Shown here: positions 32,216 to 42,509 of the stretch, one piece after another | Layout of the letters: every line of letters starts with the position of its first letter | How positions within the stretch are numbered: position 1 is the first letter of the stretch | Assembly (NCBI GenBank): GCA_025504975.1 | Contig: JANUWI010000001.1 | Location: 3,782,001-3,846,000, forward strand | DNA: 64,000 nt | Reading direction: 5' to 3' | Source of the DNA: Plenodomus lindquistii | Lineage: Eukaryota; Ascomycota; Dothideomycetes; Pleosporales; Leptosphaeriaceae | Notes under the pieces: generated by a model | Told to the model about the DNA's origin: nothing | The model's input: the letters and a program-made list of their open reading frames with translations, nothing else | The model's database searches: none | Translations under genes and position numbers: made by a program

Positions 32216-33235
32216 TACTAGTATTCTAGAAGTATTACGTATATATCTAATATAGAAAGCTATTTTATTAATATTAGATAAATTTTTAAATACTAGCGTG
32301 TTTAAAAAAACCTATTATTTAATTATATAGCTTTTTTTAATGCTAGTTATAGAAAGGTAGTTTAAAAAGCTTTTTTTATTAGTTAAATTAGAATTAATAC
32401 TATAGAGAAATAATTATTTTTAAAAATTTTAGTTTTACTATACATTAATATTTAAAGTATTATATAGTTTTAAAGTATACTATTTTAGCTTTACTTTAAA
32501 TTATTATTAAATAGAATAAAAAATAGTATATATATAGTAAAAGGTTATATACGTATAGTAAAAAATTATATATATATAGTAAAAGGTTATATATATATAG
32601 TAAAAAATTATATAAATATAGTAGAGAATACTACATGCACAGCCTACTAGTAGCTAATAATCTAATAGGTAGATATTAAATACTAAGCTTTTAGTAAAAA
32701 TAAAGTTAGTATAATAATTATAAAAAGCGCTAAAGCTTTTTCTATCTATTACTTTATTTATTAAATAACTATATTAATTTTATATTTTTATAATAAATTT
32801 ACTACTAATTACTACTATACTATTAAAAAAACTTTACTACTTTATATAATACAAAAAAAGTGTAAATTTATTCTACTAAATAATAGGCTAATAATAAAAT
32901 ACCATAGTATAAAGCTAATACTTATAAACGTAGTAAAAATAAATAGGTAAAAAGAAACTATATTTTTATATATAAAAATAGTATAAAAAAACAATATATA
33001 AAATAAATAAAAAAAAGAAAGTAGTAGTATAGTATATAGGTAAAATAACTATAATACCTAAGTTATAGAGATTTTAAAATTAAATAAAGCTATAGAAAAG
33101 TGTTATTAGCTTTAGAAACTAGATACTATATTTAAAAATATATATTATAAAAGTAACTTTCTACGTAGTACTTTTTTTTAAAATAGAATAAAAGTAATTT
33201 TCTACGCACTACCTTCCCTCTAAATAGGCTAGAGT
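32216..33235. repeat. AT-rich RIP-mutated block at the proximal end of the duplicated arm
   Basis: The first ~500 bp are the counterpart of the left edge of the window (TATATA/CTACTATA repeats at about 32,520-32,650). Beyond about 32,740 the partner would lie outside the window. No gene is readable. Confidence 0.75.
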
Positions 33236-33700
33236 AGTAAAGAATACTTAGATATAAAACTATCTAATTTAAAGTAAAAAGTAATATAATAAAGCTATAT
33301 TCTATTATAATAATAATTTTTAGCTATAGAAGCTTTTTTATAAACTACTTTTATTTTTCTCTATATAAATTTATTAAAAATAGAAAACTATACTAACCTC
33401 TACCTAAACTACTTTTATACTATATCTAGTGTAGATTCTATAAAAATTTTTACTCTACTATTACCTATGTGCTAATATAGTAGAGGAAAAAAAAAACTCT
33501 ATAAAAGCCTAGAACTACTACTAAGTTCTACTCTATATAGCTTGCTTTTTTAATAGAACTATAAAAATATAATTTTTTTATCCTTTTATATAAAGCCTAT
33601 AAAAAGATAATTTATTTAGTTTTTTAATCTACGCGTACTTCTATATGCTTTTAAACTAATTTAGACGTTTTATAGCACTTTATATTCTTAAGCTATTATA
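33236..33700 (+). mobile_element. RIP-mutated 3' LTR fragment of the Ty3 family
   Basis: 33,285-33,700 aligns along its length with the 418-bp LTR of the intact element after allowing C-to-T and G-to-A. Clear anchors are CTACTATTACCTATGTGCTA, ATATAGCTTGC and TAGACGTTTTATAGCACTTT. The ~50 bp before it match the end of the internal region including the polypurine tract, so it is a 3' LTR. Upstream internal sequence is missing. No matching target duplication remains visible. Confidence 0.8.
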
Positions 33701-34599
33701 ATACTTTAGTACTTTATTTTTAATAATCTTTAAGTATATAGATTTTATCTAGTTAGGTAAAAGCTTTAGTATAAACATATTTAAATAATTATAAATAGTA
33801 ATATAGTTTTTTACTTTATTAAATTTATATACTCTAGCTTTTTTATAAAAAAATATCTGTTTTAACTACTAGTAGCTTATATTATTAGTAGTATAAGTTT
33901 TTAATAAAAAAATTTAGTATTTAGTATATATTTAGTTTTTTATACTATTTTTATCTAGAGCTAATTTTTTTTTTAAATACTTTTATTAAAGTTTATAAAG
34001 TAATTGTTTTAGTTATAATAATATTAATAAAATAAAATTAAAAAAGATTTAGTTTAATTATAGTATTAATTTACTTTTATATAGTTTTAAACTTTTTATT
34101 TTTAATAAACTACTAGCTTTTGTAGATTTTATACTAGGCTACTTTAATTTTAAATAGCTTAATATTATTTTTAGTTAAAAAGTCTAGTTTATTAGATTAG
34201 TTATTATAAAAAGTAGTTATAAACTTTTTATTAGAATTATAGTATTACTAGATACTTTAATTTATACTAAGTAGCTAGTATTATAGAAACTAGTTAAACT
34301 AGTTAGCTAGACTATTTAAAAAATACGTAGTAGCTATTATAGTAGTAATAATTAAAATTAGAGTTTTAGTAATAATTAGAGTATTTAAGTACCTATTTTA
34401 AAACGCCTCTATTAAAAAATAGAAAAATAAATTAAAAATAAACAAGCGCTTTTAAATTTATAACTATTATAGAAATAAATATTTAGAAATAATTAGAGAA
34501 TAAATTATTATATTATTAGCTAGAAAAAGATTATACTATATATACTTTTACTATATAGAATTATATAAGTAGAAGTAAAAAAGCTTTATAGAAAATTCT
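33701..34599. repeat. AT-rich RIP-mutated block, content unrecognised
   Basis: CA/TG-poor and A/T-rich with stops in all frames. I could not align it to the intact Ty3 element by eye; it may be more heavily decayed internal retroelement sequence or other repeats. Confidence 0.7.
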
Positions 34600-35794
34600 A
34601 AAATTAAATAGATATAGGGTTAGCTAAGTACTATATACATATAATATAAAGTACTACTATAATTTAGTTATATTCTAGTTCTATATAGATAGGCACCTAA
34701 AAATATTAGAAAAAGTATTAAACTAGTAGAAATAAATAGCTATTTACTAGTTTATACTTTTAATTTAAAAGTATATAATAAGTATACTTTTTTAAGTCTA
34801 TTAATTTTAATAAATATATAAAGTTAAATTTACTGTAAAACTAGGCCTAAATAGACTATAAATAAAAAATCTAATAGACTAAAAAGTATATATCTAAAGG
34901 TATAGAAATAAGTATTTTTATAAAAGCTATTTAGTATTAGTATTAAAAGTAATAATAAAGGTATAAAGTATAAAAAGTTAAAAAAAAATATAATATTTAA
35001 AAAATAATTATATTCTTCTAGAGTAACTACTAGATTTAGTAGTTATTATAATAATTATTAATAAATAGTAAATAGAAAGTTATATTTATTTTAATAAAAT
35101 AATAATTTTAAAATAAATTTTATATAGAGGTTATATAAAAAATACTTAAATTTAGAACTATTTAATTTAAAGTAAAAAGTAATATAATAAAGTTATATTC
35201 TATTATAATACTAACTTTTAGCTATAAAAGCTTATTTATAAACTACTTCTATTTTTTTTTATAAATTTATTATAAATAGAAAACTATATAAACTTTTATT
35301 TAAACTACTTTTATACTATATTTAGTTTAGATTTTATAGTGTAGAGGAAAACTATGCTTCACTCTAGCACAGGAGGCTCGATACTAAATTAGTAAAAGGT
35401 AGGTTATAAGATAACTAAAAAGAAGGTGTCTACTGTCTCTAATAGAACTTTAGATGGCTATTTATTAGTTCTGCCCCACCCACGTAACCCCTCTAAGAGC
35501 TGCTTGGGCCTTTACACCATGTATTTCTACTACAATAGAAATTTCTACTTTACTATTACCTACGTGCTAATATAGTAAAAGAAAAAAAAACTTTATAAAA
35601 GTTTAAAACTACTACTAAATTCTATTCTATATAGCTTACTTTTTTAATAGAACTATAAAGGTATAATTTTTTTATTTTTTTATATAAAGTTTATAAAAAT
35701 ATAATTTATTTAGCCTTTTAATCTATATATACTTCTATATACTTTTAAACTAATTTAGATATTTTCTAGTACTTTATATTTCTAATCTATTATA
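34600..35794 (+). mobile_element. RIP-mutated 3' half of a second Ty3-family copy, split by an insert
   Basis: From about 34,600 the sequence follows the intact element's region from inside the antisense gene (near 11,250) through the polypurine tract into a 3' LTR at 35,183-35,794. C-to-T and G-to-A changes account for most differences. The LTR is 612 bp instead of 418 because of an insert at 35,339-35,517. The splice-site region of the antisense gene is recognisable near 34,740, so this gene already belonged to the family before RIP. The upstream end is a truncation or too decayed to follow. Confidence 0.75.
35339..35517. mobile_element. Candidate small non-autonomous insertion (MITE-like)
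   Basis: 179 bp of ordinary composition, with CA/TG steps present (e.g. CTTCACTCTAGCACAGG), sit inside a RIP-mutated LTR. The ends are imperfect inverted repeats GTGTAGAGG / CCTTTACAC. The LTR alignment resumes shortly after at about 35,530. A target duplication is unclear. It has no coding capacity. It could instead be a fragment captured at a repaired break. Confidence 0.5.
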
Positions 35795-36053
35795 ATAAGT
35801 TATATATTAGTAACTTTAAGATTAGCTAGCTTTAATAAGTATAATAAATTTATTTAAATTAATTTCTAGTTAAAATTAGTATTTTATTATATTATATAGG
35901 TTTTTATAAAAAAGTATAGTATTTATAGTACTAAAAAAAACTATTATTTATAGTAGGTTATTACTTCTAGTAGTAGAATATATTATTTAAAGTACATTTT
36001 ATTTTACTATTATATTACCTCTATATAGATATAATAGTAAATGCGTATTTTAA
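35795..36053. repeat. Proximal edge of the AT-rich arm
   Basis: AT-rich, CA/TG-poor sequence ending abruptly at the 3' end of the P450 gene. Base composition becomes normal by about 36,090. No gene lies in it. Confidence 0.75.
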
Positions 36054-37861
36054 CTATCTATAATTTTTCTTTGTTTTTAACTTTACATTAATGTTATGTG
36101 GAAAGACAAACCACTGCTTGTTAATATTCCACTCTTGACTTGGGTTTTCAAGTTCGACCTTGGCAGAATCGTTAGCAATCTTGTAATCAAAGGCTATCCA
36201 AAGCAGGGAAAGGTCAACAGCTCATTGGCAAGATCACAAAGCACGTACCTCGTATCGCTCAAACAGCGTCGCAACCACCTTGTACACCTCCACCAATGCA
36301 ATAGGCTTGCCGAGGCAGATCCTGCTCCCGCCTCCAAATGCCATGTCCGCATCCTTCATCTTCTTTATCCGAGCGTCGTATTCAGATGCGTCTTCCCTCT
36401 CACCTTGGAGCCAGCGCTCCGGTCGGAACTCATATGGCTTCTCACCAAAGATACTTTCCTTATAGTGAATCACCCAGGGATTTACGCCGACGATCGTACC
36501 TGGTGGTAGGGTTGTGCCATTACCCAATGGAAGTCCCGTCGCAGGGACGACGCGCTCGAGGATATGACCCACGACGGGGTGCATACGCAGACCCTCCTTG
36601 ATGCAGGCATCAAAATATGAGAGTTGTTCGATGCTCTTATATTCAGGGGGGAAAGAGAGGCGTGCCCCACGTAGCTCCTCGGTGAGCTTGGCCTTTGACG
36701 CAGGTGATTTGAGTACGTGATATATCACAGCTTTTATGATGATGGCAAGTGTATCCGCGCCTCCGAGAACCTAGGGAGCGTGTTACAGTGATGACTACGC
36801 GCATGGCTAGGTCACCTAAACTTACATTGATGATCATATACCCAATCACCTCGTTGTCAGAAACGAGCTCCGGAAATTCCTTCTTCGCCTCAATAAACCC
36901 ATTGAGAAAGTCTCTTTTGCCTTCACCAAGTTCAGGATGCTGCATACGTTCCATGAATCGTGCGACAGAGAAGCCAGCAGCAGCAGAGAAGTCGTCAAAC
37001 TTGTATAAGGATCGAGGCCATTTTGGGTTTTTGCCGAGCCACTTATCGAGACTGGGAATTTGTCCGACCTGTACGACATTAGCAGTGTCATCAGAGAACA
37101 TTGCAAAATCATAGTGGACATACCACGGAGAAATACCTCATTGTTCGTTCGGCAGCAGCCAGCATATCTCCAACATCCTCGCCCCTCTCCATGAAACCAA
37201 TGCGTTTGCTCCAGGTCATGTCGCCTAGAAAATCCCACGCGAAGTATGAGACCCAGTCCGCAATATCGCACGACTTGTTGGAATTGGGGCTCTCGATGAA
37301 TCGTGATTCGAGCTGTGCGCACAGGATTCGAATATTGTCATTCATAATCTGTTCGATGTAGAGGGCGTTTTGAAGACTGTATAGCTTCTGAACTGGCCGG
37401 ACGGTTCTGAAATGGAACTCATTGCTACGAGTACTGAAGATGTTCTGGATGAGGTGGCCATCTTGGAGGGCGTCATTGACGGTGTAGTAGTCGCTCTGTG
37501 TCGGTCAGCAATCGGATTCTCAGGTTGGTAGACAACGAACCTTCACAAATGTCCCACGAGAGTTATAGATGGTCTTGATCAGATTCTCATCGGCAATACT
37601 GACAGTTGTGGGGCCAAGCCGAACAACATCGCCATACTCCTCGTGAAGCTTTCTCTGTGTTTCGATATGTGTCTGTCGGTAATGATTGGCAAACCGCCAC
37701 AGGTCTGAAAATTTCGCAAGCAAAGGGCCAGGGATCTTCTTCAGTGGTGACTGGAGATAGGTTGAGATGTAGCGAGTCACCAGGTATGTCGCCGCGAAAG
37801 CGAGTAATTTGACCGCCAGATTGATTGCCATTTTTGCCGTGGGGTTAGGACGTTCCGGCAA
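36054..37861 (-). CDS. Cytochrome P450 monooxygenase
   Basis: Five exons on the minus strand: 37,861-37,541, 37,495-37,124, 37,068-36,826, 36,770-36,249 and 36,158-36,054, all joined in phase 0, giving 520 residues. Introns are 45, 55, 55 and 90 bp with GT-AG ends. An N-terminal membrane anchor (about residues 11-32) precedes the proline hinge KKIPGP. The I-helix shows GGADT (residues 315-319), the K-helix E-G-L-R (371-374), then PERW. The haem loop FGGGSRICLG has the axial Cys at about 464. The closest look is to the pisatin-demethylase-like fungal P450s that oxidise small molecules at the ER, but the substrate cannot be inferred. It is the first gene after the subtelomere, and its final ten codons lie at the edge of RIP-mutated DNA, so the C-terminus may be altered. 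No other biosynthetic gene adjoins it. Confidence 0.88.
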
Positions 37862-39268
37862 TCACAGTGTACATCTGAAAAGACCAGATGAGAGGCAGCG
37901 AGCAATTGTCAATGCGGGCGAAAATGCGTTCCCAATCGATTGTAATATCTTGACTGTAATTGCTCACATGCATCGGAGGGTCAGGCTCGATTCCTGTATA
38001 GTATAGCGGAGCATAGCGTGATCCAAGACAGTGGTTTCCCCGGCTGTCAGCTTGGCTTGCTTATCTGTCCCCAGTTCGTTGAACTTTTCTTTTTGACATT
38101 GACTAGGCTAGGATGCTGATTAGTCCAACTAAGAACAAAGGTGACTATCCCCAGTCCTGTGTACTTAGTAAGTAGTGTACGTAGTATCGCTCCTCACCGG
38201 CATCGGAAGGTCTCAGTTTCCGACGAATATTGGTAGCGACACGTGCGGGGGTTTATTCATCGGCTCGTCAAATCGGCTCAGGCACAGAACCACGTTCGTC
38301 GAGTTTGTAAACGCCGACCACGAACCGCAGCCTAGATGTGGGCCCACAGGGCCGGGCGTGTTTCTGATTATGCATCGGCATCACGCGAGCCGCGGCCCGT
38401 TGCGCGAAAATGGTGTTGTGCACTGTGAGAGCTTTGCTGTGTATGTACCAAAGAGCAAGTTATGCGAGACTATCACACATTGCCAAGGCGGGAGACTGAT
38501 CCCGGTCGTCCCATTCGGGCCGCCCCTTCACGCCTTCTGCTCCTTTCACAGAAGCAACGCATCATTCGCGACGCAGTATCGTTGCGAATTGAAACATGCG
38601 GTAATGTACTGCGTCCTCATAGCGATTGACAACCACAGTGACTGTCACAATTATTTGTACCCGTGCTGCTTCACGCAACTATTGCACAGTCATAGGGGTT
38701 ATTGCTTAAGATCCTTACCTGATTGAGGATTCAATTGAAGCGCAAACATGTCAATGCGCGTCCATGCACCTCGACGGATTGGTACAGTGGGACGCGCGCT
38801 CGAACCAATGGAGACCACACGTGTGGAAGCGGATTTTTGTTCTTCGCCATTAGGAATCCTTCTTGGTCCCCAAGTCCTTCTTTTGGAGTCGATCTTCGTG
38901 CAGATGATACTTTCCTTCTTTTATTCTGCTGATCAATGACATCCGTCATGCGCGCTTTCGATTGGCCTGATCATGGTCTGTCATGAAACGGGATCGCTTG
39001 GGCAATTCTTCTTGATGTCCTGTTAGAAAAAAACATAGCATGGCCCTCACATTCCTGCAGGCAAAGATATTTGTTTCGTACATGGTCTTATTGCACGCCC
39101 CATGACCAATCGCAAATCTCCGCGCGGATCCCGTCGACGCTCAATACCAATTTGAATCTGGGATCATATTCCCCACTACATTTTGCTAGCCATTTGAGCG
39201 ACGTACTCCTTCTTGGAGTCTCTTCAAACATCCAAATCGACCGTCCTACTTGCGTTATTACTGTCATC
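37862..39268. other. Divergent intergenic region, P450 / membrane protein
   Basis: About 1.4 kb between two divergently transcribed genes. Open frames here (for instance 38,175-38,726) have no family features, no convincing start and odd Cys/His-rich composition, so I do not call them. An inverted CCAAT (ATTGG near 38,960) and a CCAAT near 39,107 could act as promoter elements for the downstream gene. Confidence 0.6.
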
Positions 39269-40573
39269 ATGGGCAAGCCCGAAGACTTAACGTCGATACT
39301 CAACGGTGTGATGTGGTTTCAGGTCGCATTTGCATGCATCTTTATCGGGCTGCGCTTGTACACTCGGCAACACATCATCAAGAACATGGGATGGGATGAT
39401 GTACTCATGATTGTCAACCTGGTATGGAACCATTTGAAACTCTTAAAAGATTTGGATCCTGAGTCTTTCGTATCGCCAGTACATACTCATTATTTTCTAG
39501 GCAACCTTCATTGGGTACGTTGCGTGCATCTCGGTCGGCATCACATATGGTGTGGGACGAAAGACCACCGACATAATGCGCATGGGACTCGACTATTCCA
39601 AGGCCATAATGTGGGAAGCTATTGGCCAAGGAATCTGTATAATGGGAATCGCCGCTTCGAAGGGATCGGTGGCGCTATTCCTGCTGCGCATCGTAGTCAA
39701 GCCGTGGCATGTTGGCATACTATGGTTCTGCATTTTGACGACGACTGCACTCTGCATCATTACGACCACCATGCTCTTCGTCCAATGCCGGCCAAACGCA
39801 TTCCTATGGGACAAAACAATCGAGGGTGGATACTGCTGGCTTAACTTCACTCCTGTTGGGCTGACCATGGGCGGTAAGTAGTCAAAGAACTCCTCACTTC
39901 CAACCGATGTTAATCAAACAAAGCCTGGTCTGCAGCCATGGACTTCGTTCTCGCGATACTTCGTAAGCATCCAAATTGCATACCATCAAAACCTTCACAC
40001 TACTAATGGTTATTAGCTTGGCATATTGTCATGGGACTCAATATGAAACGAAAAGAGAAGATCACAATCGCATGTGGTCTCTCCCTAGGAATTTTTGCCG
40101 GGGCATGCTCCGTCGTACGGACGATAGAATTGCAATCACTCTCCTCCGTGGACAACTACGTCTACGATACTGCGAGTATGCTTGTCTGGTCATCTTCAGA
40201 AGTATGCCTCACTATCGTCTGCGCTTGCATTCCCGTACTCCGTCCACTCTACGTCAGGGTGAGATATGGATCGAAAGGCAACTCTTCGAGCAAGGATTCA
40301 TTGCCCCTCAAAGATTATTCGAAGTCGAAGGAGAGCCGGAAGAAGAGAGACACCCAGTCTGGGGACAGAATATACATGGGGCCAGGTGGAAGTGTTCTGC
40401 AGACCACGGTGCGCATGGGTAGTGATACGGCAAGCGAAGAGGCAATTTTGCACGAGAGCAACGAGCGTCAGTCGAGAGAGGGCAGTCAAGCGTCAAACCG
40501 TGACAACGAGAATAAACAGAAAGACAATATTAGGGTCACCACGTCCCTATCGTCGAAGAGTGAGTACGTTTGA
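39269..40573 (+). CDS. Seven-TM rhodopsin-like integral membrane protein (Pth11-type)
   Basis: Four exons, 39,269-39,421, 39,501-39,873, 39,924-39,962 and 40,017-40,573, separated by 79-, 50- and 54-bp introns, encode 373 residues. The start ATGGGC at 39,269 is chosen because exon 1 then begins the usual short outside N-terminus before TM1 (VMWFQVAFACIFIGLRLYTR). Typical family blocks are GWDDVLM after TM1, KGSVALFLLRIV, a conserved CRPNAFLWD loop, and DFVLAILPWHIVMGLNMKRKEKI spanning exons 3-4. The last ~100 residues are a charged, Ser-rich cytosolic tail. Fungi have many such proteins of the rhodopsin-like domain family. Some act as surface sensors, but the ligand here is unknown. No retinal-binding claim is made. 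Confidence 0.85.
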
Positions 40574-41239
40574 GTACACATCCCGCTCCCTTTAGACCAA
40601 GATTGCTCTGCCATCTACAAGACGCGCGATGCCGCAGCCGGATTAATGACTGTAAACGAGGACTCTAAGTTAGTCTGCAGCGTTCTCGAGGGTAATTCCC
40701 GGCTAATGCAGAGCAGGTTAAGTGTCCCGTGCATCGTTAACACATTGTGACCTGCTCGAACCTTGTCAGGTTCGACCTCAAACCCGAGATTCCACCACCA
40801 TTCGGCTTCCATACCACCGACACCTCTACGATACTTCTACAACGGATGGAATGGATTCACAGAAAAGATGATGGGACCCACAGCGACTTCCAGTGCTGGC
40901 CGCCTTGCTCTATCGCTACATTCTGCTAAGGGGGCTGTAGGATCTATGGGCAATCCTAACAGGTCGAATTGGTTGCGACTGCAGATGCTACCAAAACATG
41001 CCCACGACGTAGTAGCACTAAGCACGGATGAAACAGTCAACAGTGATACTGAACATATATGTATTGCTCCTCCACATCCTCTACAAAAGTACTTGTATGT
41101 TGAAAATTTGCCAACAGAAATCGCTAGCAGTTGTCGTAAAGCCGTAATACCATATTCCCTACCTGGAAATTGCTTTCCCTACGTTTACCAAGGTGCTCTC
41201 CTCCAGCTCACTGATGTCTGCTACGATGTTTGCTGCACC
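40574..41239. other. Intergenic, no supported gene
   Basis: Several overlapping short frames (40,747-41,248) on both strands lack family signals, and none has a convincing start context. Normal base composition, no RIP signature. Confidence 0.5.
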
Positions 41240-41575
41240 TTATGTTGAAGATCCATCGATTTCGTCGAGCGCAGTGGTGAGTGCGCTTGTCTCACCGCCG
41301 ATGCCGCTTACGTGTCCAATGCCCTGGGAGCCGTTTGAGATTTTGTCCAACTGTCTCTTGTCGTGTCTGGGTGACGTTGGCGCTGCCTTGCCACTCTTGA
41401 GCGACAAGGCCAGCTGTGTTCTCTTCGGCATTTTCAATCCCTTACCCGATGGCACTGTCGGTAGATGAGAGATTACTGTTGAAAGCTGCACCCTCCTCAG
41501 TGAGCTGTGGGGTAGGGAGGGCCACGACTGCTGTCACCAGGGCCAGCGAGAAGAGGACTCGGCGGATGATGGCAT
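41240..41575 (-). pseudogene. Decayed small secreted protein gene
   Basis: On the minus strand one frame directly after an ATG (41,575) reads as a signal peptide (RRVLFSLALVTAVVALPTPQ), but it is one base out of phase with that ATG. The same frame then has a TAA near 41,450 and continues (ENAEENTAGLVAQEWQGSAN). The last part, with a Kex2-like KR followed by QLDKISNGSQGIG and SALTTALDEIDG, is in another frame and ends at 41,240. Together this looks like a small secreted protein broken by two frame changes and a stop. Sequencing indels or an unrecognised intron are alternatives. No function is known. Confidence 0.4.
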
Positions 41576-42509
41576 TATAGGCAAAGATTTTCAGAGGGAA
41601 AGACACTGTAGGGATTATGAAGCTGAAGATGGTTCAATGAGTGGATTGTTATGCTTGATGTCGATATTGAAGGGAGGTGTAACACCAAGTTATGTTTTCG
41701 TCAACAAACTCTTTGCCATATTGACGCCTAAGGAGGAATGTCCACATGACGGACGCTATTGCTGAATCTAGATCCCTCCTCGTCTCAAAGCATCTATAGG
41801 CGCTGACTCGGCGTATGCCAGTTTCATGTACTCGGTCTGTGTCTCTTCGTGCCTCGCTCAAGCCTCAGGACGATCGCGAAAGTGAGGTCAAGGCCGTCAG
41901 CAAAGGCGGCTATTCGGAGCTTATGATGACTTGGCTCGCGCCGGAGGACCCTTAACTAATGTCACACTAGATTACTATGAGATCATTTGGCCTCGAAGCT
42001 TTACTCCTAGTCCCTACAAGATTGGTAGGACTTAGTTGTTTGTACTTCCTCATCGTGCTGGGCTGTGTCCTAGCAAGTCGCAACCCTGCTGTCGACACAA
42101 AGTCAGACAGGGTAAGATCGCGTGGAAGAAGTATATATCCACAAAGCATTGCAACAACCCTTTCCATCGCAAAAGCCCGATTACTCTCGGCAAAGACTAG
42201 AACTGAGTCTGGTAGTAGAATTGGTCGATGATATATACTGACACATGTAGCGATGTAATACTAGGATCCTCGACATGAACCTCAAAGTCACATGGCTAGT
42301 GACATCAGCCACCACTCACGGCCTCGCGATCTCTTAAATCAGCCCAGCTGCGTGAGCTGTTCTCCAGTCGCACCAGGCTATACAACATCATGGATCTCAG
42401 CCCTCTCTCGTACCACCCCTGCACTGCCTTGCTGCGATTGATTGTCTCTGAGACTTTCGCTGGAGAGATGCAGTGGATCTCTGCACGCGCTGAATGCCAG
42501 GTGAGACGA
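41576..42509. other. Intergenic, no supported gene
   Basis: Small frames on both strands (for instance 41,977-42,231 plus and 41,649-41,861 minus) show no domain, no signal and no splice support. This is probably UTR and spacer of the neighbouring genes. Confidence 0.5.

Noticed and set aside
38175..38726. 183-codon plus-strand frame between the P450 and the membrane protein
   Set aside because: No ATG-based gene structure, no domain and no splice support; composition is unlike neighbouring proteins.
36054..40573. P450 plus membrane protein as part of a secondary-metabolite cluster
   Set aside because: No synthase, terpene cyclase, NRPS/PKS or pathway regulator is nearby in the window.
40690..40800. 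tRNA-like sequence with GGTTCGA
   Set aside because: No acceptor or anticodon stem can be formed around it. I found no convincing tRNA or rRNA gene in the window.
40747..41248. Frames of 60-161 codons downstream of the membrane protein gene
   Set aside because: Overlapping frames on both strands with alternative starts and no recognisable motif.
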